DNA of 64,000 nt from Patagioenas fasciata (lineage: Eukaryota > Chordata > Aves > Columbiformes > Columbidae). Position numbers and translations under genes: made by a program. Of this stretch, positions 39,501 through 47,920 are shown in pieces; the stretch's first letter is position 1; each line of letters starts with the position of its first letter. The stretch covers positions 69,740,898 through 69,804,897 of the forward strand of contig NC_092521.1 of NCBI RefSeq assembly GCF_037038585.1, given 5' to 3'. The notes beneath the pieces are model-generated. The model saw only the letters and a program-made list of their open reading frames with translations, ran no database searches and was not told where the DNA came from.

Positions 39501-41057
39501 TTTAATTATACAGTGCAAGAACAGGAGGAAACATACTGCCTTCATATTTAGTCTGTCAAATATGCTCCCTTAAATTCAGCTAACACTATTTTTTAAAAAA
39601 TTTATTGCAATTCCATTTACCTAGTCTATTTTTCTAAAGCTGCTGTAAATGTAATTCTCTCAATTCCAGGTTAATCGATCTGAACAATGGCAGTAAATCT
39701 AATCAGGAAATGGAGAAGGAGAATAGTTTTGTTTTTACAATTTGGGTTTGTTTGTTTGTTTCAGAAATACTAAGTTAATTTCATTCTCTTATTTATTTAT
39801 CTTTCACTTTTAAGTGACTGATACATTTTAGCTGTAGCCTACCAAAACTAAATACTTTTTTATCTAAACCTGTAAAAAAAAAAAAAACAACAAGAAAATT
39901 CATGTTGTGTTTCCCAAGATCCTCAGTTTGAAGAGACATTCTGAAGTCTACAAACCAATTATCAATTTAAGATGCTCTTCAGCATTACTTTATTTCTTAC
40001 TTTATGTATTTCTTCAATTAACTATTCTCTAATTGTTTGGCAAATATTATCATGAGATTGCAAGTCTGTTTCTTGCAGGTTTCTAAATTCTCCACAGCTG
40101 GTGGTGAATCACACCCACCTGTTCACACACAGATCACCCCCAGCTGTTCACAGCTGCAACTGTAACATTCAACGTGTTGAAGGTCAAGACCACATATAAG
40201 AGCACAGACACTTGGGTCAGGTTTTCAGTGTCTGCAAGGGTTGTACAGTCTATGGGTGAAGTGGTTGTTCTGTTCTTCATTTTTTTTATTATTTGGTATC
40301 ACAAGGACATGTATCTAAGCATTTCTAAAATTTATGTTGGATGGCTTCACAGGTAATGACAGATAATAAATGGTAGTCCTGGTAAAACAAACTTTCTGAA
40401 TATTTTCTGTAAAATACACTAAAATATTCATAAAAACAAATGAAGTGAAATTCACAAAGGCGAGACAGAACAAAGTTCTGTTAACAAAGCGAATAATTCA
40501 TGGTAGAAGATGCAAGACTTTTCCTCACTGTTTGAACATACATGCATTCTCCTGCTGCCTAGCCTTTATTTGTGATAATGCTTTAACTGTATTTGTCAAG
40601 AAATCAGAACAGTCGTTAAATGACAAGACTGTGAGAGAATGTAAATTACATATATGATACTATGGAACTCATGATGAAACGCTTATTTATCCACTTACTT
40701 AAGGTATTCTTGAATAGCATCAGGTTAGCTTTTGTTTATCAGTCTATTATAGTTAATTAGTTTAAAATGTTCTTAATTATGTAGAGATAATACATACCTC
40801 CTTATTTTCAAAGCAATATTGTTTTTCTAAACATATCTGGGTTGTGAGATCCTCTATAATTCTCATTACTTTGACATGAGCTATGTCTCAATAAGTATTT
40901 GTTTTTTCAGACAAACTTTGGCATATACCTGATGAACCAGCCCTTGCACTCATCCTTTCCAGATATTTTATCGGTTGGATCTCAAGTACTTCCAGTGCTG
41001 AAGGAGAATACAGAAATTCAGCCTCCAACATCCAGTGAAGAAAAATGTTCAGGATAG
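6471..41057 (+). CDS. MOCOS: MOCOS, molybdenum cofactor sulfurase (3' nine coding exons; 5' part outside window)
   Basis: Spliced CDS: 6471-6587, 9501-9947, 16886-17048, 22809-22890, 26185-26309, 26929-27034, 30949-31075, 33432-33536, 40911-41057. The exons total 1419 nt (472 residues plus stop), and every junction is GT..AG with matching phase. The translation has the MOCOS signature RTGCFCNTGACQ, which carries the persulfide cysteine of the NifS-like domain, then RISFGYMSSFEDA, a variable linker, and a full MOSC region (YLYPIKSC, GLLYDRNW, NEAQYLLIN, ISIGALRFQ, GPCSRCQ). This order matches human MOCOS, which has about 888 residues, so roughly the C-terminal half is present. The enzyme takes sulfur from cysteine through PLP chemistry and places it on the molybdenum cofactor, activating xanthine dehydrogenase and aldehyde oxidase in the cytosol. 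The PLP-binding lysine and start codon are not in the window. No stop or frameshift interrupts the exons, so the gene looks intact. The two-domain architecture separates it from the mARC proteins, which have MOSC only. Confidence 0.96.
6588..9500 (+). other. MOCOS intron, 2.9 kb
   Basis: Bounded by CAG|GTTTGT and AACTAG|GCT. AT-rich, with no recognisable gene or repeat; open frames at 6756-7094 and 7884-8156 show no family motif. Confidence 0.8.
9501..9947 (+). CDS. MOCOS: MOCOS large exon: end of desulfurase domain, linker, start of MOSC region
   Basis: 149 codons, phase 0 at both ends, acceptor AACTAG, donor GAG|GTATAA. It begins AGHVCGDDIDLVDGRPTG, followed by SVRISFGYMSSFEDAQTFLKFI, the conserved end of the NifS-like domain. 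Codons of roughly 55-125 are a Ser/Asp/Glu-rich stretch with little sequence conservation, as expected for the inter-domain linker. The exon ends in TVTNIYLYPIKSCSAFEV, the first strand of the MOSC N-terminal beta-barrel. One exon thus spans the fusion point between sulfurase and MOSC modules. The minus-strand ORFs that overlap this exon are shadows. Confidence 0.96.
9948..16885 (+). other. MOCOS intron, 6.9 kb
   Basis: Bounded by GAG|GTATAA and TTCCAG|GTT. It contains several poly-T runs and an AT-rich block near 13.4-13.74 kb dense in homeobox/POU-like words; otherwise I see nothing. Confidence 0.8.
16886..17048 (+). CDS. MOCOS: MOCOS exon: MOSC N-terminal barrel
   Basis: 54 codons plus 1 nt (phase 0 in, phase 1 out); acceptor TTCCAG, donor GAAG|GTTAGT. 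It encodes VTEWPVGNQGLLYDRNWMIV and then a segment with TQKQEPSLCLVNPSIDL. The LLYDR-W and QEP motifs are shared by MOCOS and the mARC proteins in their MOSC N-terminal barrel. In-frame sequence continues upstream of the acceptor as an open frame, but homology and the polypyrimidine tract at 16800-16883 place the exon start at 16886. Confidence 0.95.
17049..22808 (+). other. MOCOS intron, 5.8 kb
   Basis: Bounded by GAAG|GTTAGT and GTCTAG|GC. It contains a CR1 fragment near 17.4 kb, a 20-bp palindrome at 21424-21443 and a 10-bp tandem duplication at 21641-21660. No gene is seen. Confidence 0.8.
17358..17420 (-). repeat. CR1 LINE 3' end fragment
   Basis: It contains ATAGAATTATGGAATACCAG, then AGAAGGGACCACAAGGATCATCTAGTCCAAC, the reverse complement of the CR1 3' terminus (GTTGGACTAGATGAT..GGTCCCTTC..ATTCTATG). 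Only the last ~60 bp are recognisable, typical of severe 5' truncation. Confidence 0.85.
22809..22890 (+). CDS. MOCOS: MOCOS exon: MOSC region, short
   Basis: 82 nt (phase 1 in, phase 2 out). With the split codons it reads GMDPISISLEEDTGKEAVMY and then a short segment ending VCSHR. The acceptor CCGTCTAG follows a T-rich tract and the donor is a strong CACAG|GTGAGT. It matches the human MOCOS segment that starts GMEPI and ends VCADR. It is the shortest coding exon in the window. Confidence 0.93.
22891..26184 (+). other. MOCOS intron, 3.3 kb
   Basis: Bounded by CAG|GTGAGT and AATAG|GG. It contains one sense-oriented CR1 3' end (23713-23875). No gene is seen. Confidence 0.8.
23713..23875 (+). 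repeat. CR1 LINE 3' end fragment
   Basis: Sense-strand words GGTTACCCAGAGAGGTGGTAGAGGCTCCATC, CATTCAAGGCCAGGCTGGAT and the ending CTAGATGACCTTTGAAGGTCCCTTACAACCCAAAC are those of the terminal ~160 bp of CR1 (end of ORF2 plus 3' UTR). The terminal octamer repeats are lost. The 61-codon ORF here comes from the repeat. Confidence 0.92.
26185..26309 (+). CDS. MOCOS: MOCOS exon: MOSC region
   Basis: 125 nt (phase 2 in, phase 1 out); acceptor GATAATAG, donor AAAG|GTATGT. The product begins (R)VKTYDCGERTADWFSLFLG, continues RPCRLIRQSS and ends in a lysine- and serine-rich tail. YDCGE and FxGRPCxLI are family-conserved. The hydrophilic tail is a likely surface loop before the core MOSC fold. Confidence 0.94.
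26310..26928 (+). other. MOCOS intron, 619 nt
   Basis: Shortest intron in the window, bounded by AAAG|GTATGT and TTTTTAG|GT. I see nothing else in it. Confidence 0.85.
26929..27034 (+). CDS. MOCOS: MOCOS exon: start of core MOSC domain
   Basis: 106 nt (phase 1 in, phase 2 out); acceptor CTTTTTAG, donor GCAAG|GTAAGA. It contains NISLSLVNEAQYLLINRASI, the conserved opening of the MOSC core (compare the SEAS motif of mARC proteins). It is separated from the previous exon by the shortest intron of the window (619 nt). Confidence 0.95.
27035..30948 (+). other. MOCOS intron, 3.9 kb
   Basis: Bounded by CAAG|GTAAGA and GACAG|AT. It contains tandem octamer motifs at 28213-28232 and a GTTTT-rich tract at about 30155-30197. 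A 108-codon minus-strand ORF (29186-29512) is not recognisable. Confidence 0.8.
30155..30197. repeat. GTTTT simple repeat
   Basis: TTTTGATTTTGTTTG followed by four GTTTT units. Confidence 0.75.
30949..31075 (+). CDS. MOCOS: MOCOS exon: MOSC core (RFRAN / ISIGALRFQ)
   Basis: 127 nt (phase 2 in, phase 0 out); acceptor GAGACAG, donor TTCCAG|GTGCGA. It encodes LEEPLEIEELIRRFRANLVI, then an acidic FEEEEWAEISIGALRFQ. RFRAN and ISIG-LRFQ are hallmark MOSC strands in MOCOS proteins. The residues before RFRAN vary among species. Confidence 0.95.
31076..33431 (+). other. MOCOS intron, 2.4 kb
   Basis: Bounded by CCAG|GTGCGA and TTTCAG|GTT. On the minus strand there is a consensus donor (GCAG|GTAAGT) at about 32020-32028 with an acceptor 34 nt upstream of it. 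Nothing else is recognised. Confidence 0.8.
33432..33536 (+). CDS. MOCOS: MOCOS exon: MOSC core with conserved cysteine motif
   Basis: 35 codons, phase 0 at both ends; acceptor ATTTCAG, donor AAAAAG|GTCAGT. It begins VVGPCSRCQIICIDQQSGER. The two cysteines (TGT at 33444-33446 and 33453-33455) sit in the GPCxRC motif; the second corresponds to the conserved MOSC cysteine seen at the equivalent place in mARC (inference from family knowledge). The chosen donor gives SAARGKK followed by TNFG in the next exon, in line with human ESRETK-VNFG. An alternative GT 8 nt upstream would shift the frame. Confidence 0.94.
35833..35882. repeat. T-rich low-complexity tract
   Basis: Long T runs interrupted by GTTG and GTTTT units. 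It produces lysine-rich artefactual minus-strand ORFs (35809-36153). Confidence 0.8.
39055..39111. repeat. 24-bp tandem repeat, about 2.4 copies
   Basis: Units at 39055-39078 and 39079-39102 (ACTGTGCTGGTGAATTGAGA.. and ACTGTGCTGATGGATTGGGA.., both ending TCTT) differ at a few positions; a partial third copy follows. The period is a multiple of three, so one minus-strand frame reads an eight-residue repeat (HSKIPIHQ/HSKISIHQ). Confidence 0.9.
40911..41057 (+). CDS. MOCOS: MOCOS terminal coding exon with stop
   Basis: 48 codons plus TAG at 41055-41057, phase 0 in; acceptor GTTTTTTCAG. It encodes TNFGIYLMNQPLHSSFPD, then ILSVGSQVLPVLKENTE and a short serine/glutamate-rich tail ending EEKCSG. 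NFG-YLM and LSVGSQVLPVLKEN are nearly invariant ends of the MOSC fold in MOCOS. The C-terminal tail after VLKEN is unconserved and differs from the human one. Confidence 0.95.
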   Translation, partial: TNFGIYLMNQPLHSSFPDILSVGSQVLPVLKENTEIQPPTSSEEKCSG

Positions 41058-42125
41058 ATTCTCTGGTGGAGATGAGATTTATTTGCAACTACAGGGAAAA
41101 GTCAGTAGTCAGTTATTCAAAAAAGGAAAAAGCTTCCACTCACTTGCTTCTGATTTAAGTTGTTTAATTTTCTGTTTGCTGGAGATGTTATCAGATGGCA
41201 GAACCCTTGATAATTACAGCTCACCTACATGTTTTTGCTTGTGAATAGGTTATAGCAGCCATAACTCTGTTTTGCTCAATTGCTTCAGGATGCAACAGGT
41301 TTGATCAAGTTTTACTGGCAGATGACTCCCAAAACAAGCTCAACATCGTTGTCAGAAACCCACATCTCAATGAAGGAAAGTAAACATAACAATACACTGC
41401 TTCCTTATGTTGCTTTGTTAAAACCACAACTGGGAGAGAGGATGCAGGACATATTTTAGAAACAATGTGGATGGGAACAGTGGGATAGTGGTGTGAGAGT
41501 ATCAGTCCATTCAGCTTTTCAAAAACGAAACTGAAGGTGGTGTGTAGGCAGTCTGAAAGCACTGGAGAACAGGGAACTGTTATTGGGAAATCTGTGTCTC
41601 CCTCTTTGGAAGTAGTGTGTGAGATTGCCCAAAAGGCAGAAAGATCAGTGAAGGTTCAGTGTGCTGTTTGCAAAACACATTCCCTGTGAAGCAATTTCAT
41701 CCTTTTGTTCTCATCTTCTTTCTCTTGCTCCCATTTGCTGCTTTTCCACTTGATTTAGTTTATGTGATGACTTCCTACACGCTTGTTTGCATTGACACAT
41801 TTTTTCTAATTAGCGATTTTTCAACTAATGCAGTTATGTTTTCTGTACAAACTTTGTTTGTCCTCAGCGATCTTTAATGGTCACTTAAGGGAACTCTTGA
41901 AACTTGGGATGGTACTCCATCCCAAACAGGTCAAAGTATTATTTTTTGTTATACTTTGCATTTCATAATGTCCTTAGAAGGCTTTTGAATTCCTTACTCT
42001 CCTGAATATGACTCATGCTTTCTGATTTCTGAGAGCAAATGTCTGAAACCTGGGACTTAGTCTGAAATATTGATTATTGTGAAAATTTAAAAACAAAAAT
42101 AAATAAAGCAAGCCACACTGAAAAT
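41058..42125 (+). other. probable MOCOS 3' UTR, extent uncertain
   Basis: The sequence after the stop has no canonical AATAAA until two overlapping hexamers at 42098-42103 and 42102-42107, so a 3' UTR of about 1.05 kb is the simplest reading. I see no strong GU-rich downstream element, so the true cleavage site may lie elsewhere. Open frames here (for example 41659-41877) are not recognisable proteins. Confidence 0.4.
42098..42107 (+). terminator. candidate polyadenylation signal (two overlapping AATAAA)
   Basis: AATAAATAAA: the first canonical hexamers on the + strand downstream of the MOCOS stop. Their use for cleavage is inferred. Confidence 0.35.
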
Positions 42126-42565
42126 AAGCACATGGAAAGTCAATGCAATGCAAGATTTAACACACTGAAGCCAGGTGTTTAGTGACCCTCAACACACATC
42201 CAGCCAGCCATAGGGTGATTTCATGCTTTCAGGAAGTCCTTCTAGAAGAGGAAATTCTCCTACTTTGGCTGCTCTATTGCCATTTGGAATGTGAAATCTT
42301 GACCCTGTTAAAAGCACCATCAGAACTCTCATCCAACATGATTTAGGTCTTCCCTGGGGCAATTTTGGCTTGAACTGTGTGAAAACGCTTCTGGCTGAAG
42401 CAATCCTGGAGTTGTTTGAGCATATCCCTGGAGGGGACCAGGTGGCTTGGAGAAAGAATTGGTCAAACAGTCATTCTGAAAGGGGAGCAACTACTGCAGA
42501 GCAGCGTGCAGTGGGAAAAAGGAAGCACATCACCTAGTGCGTGAATCAGAATTCAAAGATGGTCT

Positions 42566-42640
42566 TTTTCTTTTCTTTTCTTTTCTTTTCTTTTCTTTTT
42601 TTTTAACTAGTTGCTTCCTTTTTTTTTTTTTTTTCCTTCT
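42566..42640. repeat. (TTTTC)n / poly-T pyrimidine tract
   Basis: About six TTTTC units followed by two T runs separated by AACTAGTTGCTTCC. The + strand ORF at 42537-42797 begins inside this tract and is not a gene. Confidence 0.9.
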
Positions 42641-45600
42641 TTTGAAGAACTGGTTTTACTCACTTCAGCTGGAACAGACTCTTATTAGTCTCTCAGCAGA
42701 GCTTTGTAATGGAAATGAGAAGAGACATTATCTGTTTCTTACAACCTGCCATAAAATAGATGGGAAGAGGGAGGCGTTTCATATGTATGTAAACTGAGGA
42801 TCAGTTTTGAGAGTTGTACCTTCCACTTCAGAGCCCAAGCACTGCTCCTTGATGTCTGCTTTGAAAAGCAGGGGTTTTATCTGTCTAATAGTCAATTATC
42901 TGATGTTGTAAAGAGCAGGCTTTTTGGAACCTTGAAAAGCAGTTTCCTGGTATCTAAAATCTCTTTGCCTTTCTGTTATGCAGAACATTGTGTTGTTGGG
43001 TAGAAAGCCAGCTCAGCTCTGGCTAATTTGATATGAAGAGACCTGCTGTATGCTGACCTTCAGGTGATCTCTGGTGCTTTGCTCTGTCCTCTTCACCTCA
43101 ACAGTATGTCATTTGTTTAAAATGGCACAGAAGTTAGAAAAGGAAATTGAAAGCAAACCTCAGCAAGCTCTGTTTCACTTGTTATTGGATTTACTACAAA
43201 ATAAGTCACTTTGGTACACAGTGGCTTGACAAATACTGTTTGTGAATAGTCTTAATGCAATCTATGATAACTAAGGATGAGAGGATTTGAACTTTAAAAA
43301 TGTCATGCTTGGTCATTTTGACCTATTATTTACAGACAATTACACTTTCTCTCTGCAGTGGCTTAGTTAGATCAAGAATAATTTTGTCATTTTATGGGGG
43401 GAAAAAAGATTTTCTCTGATGTATAAATATACTCATTAGTATACTCTGTGCATTTCCCAGAAGGAACATCTTTGTGCTACAGTGATAGGAAATGTCACAA
43501 TGCTTCAGATTGATGGAAGAGATGTAAGGAATCTTTCATCTCAATAAAGGATAATATTTCCCTTCTAGTAAGTGGAGTGTTCCCGCCAGTATTGATATGT
43601 CTTCCCATCAATGAAGACAAATTCTTCTCAGTGCCAATACTCTGTGGAAAATCTTGAATTAGGAAGAGTCACTTTTAAACAACATGGGCTGTAAGTTTGT
43701 AGAAAGAACATCCCTCCCATAATCTGGAAAAAAATCAAAGAAAGACGAAGCAGTATAATGCAAACTCAGGTACTGCAGGAATGAAAACAGCATAAGCACT
43801 TTGAAACACTGTAGATATTACATAGAAAGATTGTATATTCTATAAGGGCTGAATTCTCAAACTTCAGAGAATACAGGAAAAAGACCATTTCGTATGAATG
43901 CAGGCTCTTTCATCTAAGTACTCCTATTGCAGCAGTATTAAATCTTTGGACTAATTGCAGATATATGTTTATCTTATATGGATAAGAAATGTACTTAATA
44001 CAGTACTTCCAGAGTGCTGTATATAGAAAGTCCTCCATATATTTGAAAACTAAGTCCATATTTCCTTACAATGAATTATTCAGATCCATTCAATTTTCTG
44101 TGGGACTTAACTCCTTCTCAAATCTCAAAGCAAAAATGGTGATTGTTACAAGCTCTAATAATAACCAGAAGGCTGAAATTACAGAACAGAAATCAGCATT
44201 TTTAGAAGAAACCTCTGAACTCTTGGTTCTCTGATCTGACTAAGGTATTTCAAATACAGTTTATGATTTATATATTTTCAATGGCATCCTTCAAAATATG
44301 GTCAAAATTATAGGTCACCCTTCTGTCAAAATTGTACACAAATCAAAAGGAAAGACTGCATAAAAATGTGATTGTTTGTCATAAATTGTAGAGATTATGC
44401 TATGCATTTTGTCTTCAGTCTGGTTTTTAACTTTCTTGGAAATGAAACAAATAAAATATAGGTTGTGCTTGACATGTCTAGTGGTGGTGATTATATTCTT
44501 GACCTTTGGGCTCATGGGATGCTAAGTTCTACTTGGAGGCATTTCTTATGGGGCAAGTAGGTGGCTAAGGACTCAAGGGATGTGTCATCTCTGCTGGGAT
44601 ACACAGGTGAGATTTTCCTCCAGCTCTTGCACTGATGGTCTCCGTCTGTCTAGTCAGCATGCCAGTAAGTTGCACACTCAGCTCAGGCCCTGCATAAAAC
44701 ACAATAATAATCACTGGTTTCCTTTAAAATATGTCCAGAGGCAGTCCTGTTAGAACCATTTCTGTTATCCAGAGGTTGGAGCTCTCAGCGTGATGAAGAA
44801 GGTTCATTTCCCTCTCCTTTGCCTGGAGGGATCCAGCACCGTCTTTCTCCACTACCTAACCTATCAGTCAGTAGGTGAAACTGAGGACTTAACAGGACTG
44901 GTTTTGTGTGGGAATCACAGGGAAGGCTGGTCCCTCCCTTCTCATGAGGTTTACAGGGAAACGATCTGTGATTCACAGGGCCAGAGGGACAGGGACATGG
45001 GCACAGCGAGGCAGGATCCACACTTGACTCTGAGATAAACTTGAGGGTGGGAGGGGAAGAAGAACATGACTCGCTAACCCAACATATAGGTCACTCCTGT
45101 GGAGGTAAAAGACCCGAAAGAACATCCCTGTCTCTCTGATTATGCAGCTGTCATGAGGCAGCTACTTGGACAGAACATAGACACAGCCCCCAGAGAAGGG
45201 AAGAGAAGACAGAGCATTCTTCCTCTCTGCTGGGCATGTGAGGCAGTGGGTTACAGAGGCTTGTCTCCCTCCAGCCACCAGCTTTTCAGAAGAAAGGAAT
45301 TAAAGGTGAAACTTCAGCAAGAACAAAGGAGAACACCCCAAGTGTGTTTTGGAATAGACCATTAGGGGAAGGATGAGTTTGAGTTCTCAAAAGCAGAAAA
45401 GGGAATGGACCCATGTTTCTGACTTCTTGCTAGATGTACCGGCTGCAAGGCCAGGGCGAAAAGGAAAAAATGTGGGAGGGAAAAAGAAGTGGCATCTCCT
45501 ACAGTCAAAGTTGAGGAGAAAATAGTGATACACATGCCTTCACCACCTAGTTTGTAACTTTTTTTAGGAAAGAAAGGATGTAGGTCTTCTCAGACCTATA

Positions 45601-47136
45601 AATTAGATTCAGATAACACAGTCACCAACAGAGAGGTGCCTCTTATGCAAGGTGCCATTTAAGAGGCCTCTCATCCCTTCCTTTCATGTCAAGTATTTTA
45701 CTTTGCTGCTCACTCAGTATGATGTCAGATGTGAGTCCCCTCCAGTGGAAAAGAAAATAGGCAGATGCCCTTCATAAGGGCCAAAGTGACTCACTGCCCT
45801 GCAGACAGGGAGAGATGTTGGGGAAGTTTGACATGGGGCATCCTCGAGCATAACTGCCATGTGCAGAGGTACATCAGAAACCTCTGTGTAGTTATCTCAG
45901 AAATAGGTGTCACAGCACAAGTTAGTCATTTTTCTGTTGGTGCTGTGAAGTCATCTTGGAAGGGTAATATTGGAGAATTGTGCTGCTGGGGAGCAAACCA
46001 TAGCAAAGGCAGAATGGGGATAGAGGACAAACCAAAAAATGCGTGTTGTAGCATTTGCAGTGAAAACTGCTGAGGGATTTCTCAAATACCCACCAAGTAA
46101 GATGAAATGAGAAAAGACAAGGAATTTTATTTCCTACAGCAGTTGCATGGCAAATTTGAAAAGACATTGATCTCAAATGAAGAGCTTCTTGCCTTGTGTG
46201 GCTCATACATAGCCTATAATTGGGGGCATTTTTATGTTAAATTCAGTTTCTTTTCTTCTATTCCAGATTTGCAATCAAAACCTGTTAACACACTGCAAAT
46301 CTGGACATCAACATCAGCTTCTCCTGGATAACTGGCATATTCCCTCTTTGAGCCCACCTCATGCTTTTTGCTGTTTTTCGGAGTAAAGTGTCCCATCTGA
46401 ATTAAAGTACTCTGGCCAGGATCATTAATGCAGAGCTGGTTCCTCAGTCCAGAAGTGAAATCAGCTTTTGGTTTCTGAAAGGGCTGTGTTTTCCACAAGG
46501 ATATGTTTGAAAACACAGCCATGATCTAATGTCGAGTCTGTTGTTTTCTGGTACTCATAAAGGATAAATCAGATCAAGCTACTGAAAAGTTTGAGAGTTA
46601 TTATTTCCCAAAGCAAAACAAAACTAGAAGACTACAGAAGACCCTGCACTGCTGAACCTATCTATTCACTTCTACAAATGGAGAAGAGGCTCTGAGGTAT
46701 CCATTGTTCATGGATGTAATTCCCAGTGAGTCAGGTATTAGATATTTGTAATTTCACTGATTGGGCCAAATGTTTTGAACTGTTGCTTATCCTCAGAGAC
46801 TTTGTATTTCCTGTCATATTCAAAAAGTTTCTCCCAGCAAAACCATTCAATACTGAAATGAAATTGAATTTGTCTTACGTCAAATGTTTGTATTTATTCT
46901 GTTATAAAGGAATAAGAACGCAACATTTCTGTGTTTGACTTTCTACTGGAAGCTCAACACAATGATTCAATACACTTGAAAAGAGAAGGTTCTTGTCTGA
47001 GCTGCTTTATCTGTCAATCAGTATTTGTGAAAAGCTACAGTGTTCTTCAGTAACATCTAGTCAATTAGAAAAAAAAAAAGACCTAAGCTGGGCACAGCTT
47101 GCAAACACTTGTTGTCTAGAAGAGTTTGCATCTACT

Positions 47137-47206
47137 TATATATATATATGTATGTATATATAATGCATATATATATGTACATGTATATATGTGTATATAT
47201 ATATTC
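47137..47206. repeat. TA/TATG-rich microsatellite
   Basis: Alternating TA and TG dinucleotides (ATATATATATGTATGTATAT type) over about 70 bp. It is likely length-polymorphic. Confidence 0.9.
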
Positions 47207-47726
47207 AAGCACAGGAGGTCTAAACTTTTATTTCTAGTCTTGGAAAATCCTCAGAGAAAAGCATGCAGAGTTTTTCTGAGGGAGCACAGGATGTGGCACC
47301 CACCTTTTGTATCAGCCCCACAGCTGTACCCCTGACAACCAAAGAGCTGATGTCCCTGCAAACAGAGTCAGTCCTCAGACATGTGAAAGTGCAGAATAAA
47401 GTTTTGCAATGCAGCTCTCTTTCGTCATACACCAAGGAGCAGCTTACAACAGATAGGCTGGCTGAACTTTGAGCAGCTCCCAAAAGCACAGACCCAGAAC
47501 TGGGGCCCATGTCCTTCTCGTGACACTGCATGACCAGGCTCCACTGTGCCCAACTCAAAATTTCTCCCAGGAACATTGTTTGAAAGCTGCCACTGCAGGC
47601 CTGTGCTGTAGCACCGAGTTGTATATTGTGGTCAGAGACTCTTAGAACAATTAAAAGCCAACAGACTTTGCAAAATTAGCTTGCTAAACTCGGAGGACGT
47701 TTTGTTAACTAGTTGTGCATGTTTGT

Positions 47727-47920
47727 ATCTCAGGAAAATCTTCTCCCAGAGGGTGGTGGAGCACTGGAACAGGCTCCCCAGGGAGGTGTCACAGCCCCAA
47801 GCCTGACAGTGTTCAAGAAGAGACTGGACAACACCCTCAGACACATGGTGTGAACTCCTGCAGTTGGACTCGATGATCCTTGTGGGTCCCTTCCAACTCA
47901 GGACGTTCTGTGATTCTATG
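47727..47920 (+). repeat. CR1 LINE 3' end fragment with intact tail
   Basis: CAGAGGGTGGTGGAGCACTGGAACAGGCTCCCCAGGGAGGTGTCACAG through GGACTCGATGATCCTTGTGGGTCCCTTCCAACTC and the tail TTCTGTGATTCTATGA. This is the best preserved CR1 copy in the window and hence probably the youngest. The minus-strand ORF at 47632-47844 derives from it. Confidence 0.95.

Larger units (their letters stand above)
33537..40910 (+). other. MOCOS last intron, 7.4 kb
   Basis: Bounded by AAAG|GTCAGT and TTTTTCAG|ACA. It contains minus-strand ORFs with splice-like borders (34870-35016, 36247-36324), a T-rich tract at 35833-35882, a possible ancient repeat near 36.87 kb, a 24-bp tandem repeat at 39055-39111 and an E-box cluster at 40095-40162. 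Confidence 0.8.
42126..47726. other. intergenic sequence downstream of MOCOS
   Basis: I find no recognisable exon on either strand. Contents are a pyrimidine tract, a TA microsatellite and unremarkable AT-rich sequence. The region 44.6-46.0 kb is somewhat richer in G+C and has overlapping short ORFs on both strands without family motifs. Confidence 0.6.

Noticed and set aside
42537..42797. 86-codon ORF starting in the TTTTC tract
   Set aside because: The Phe/Leu-rich start is an artefact of simple repeat.
45099..45365. + strand ORF MEVKDPKEHPCLSDYAAVMR.. as an exon of a downstream gene
   Set aside because: An acceptor-like CATATAG precedes it, but no family match and no clear donor.
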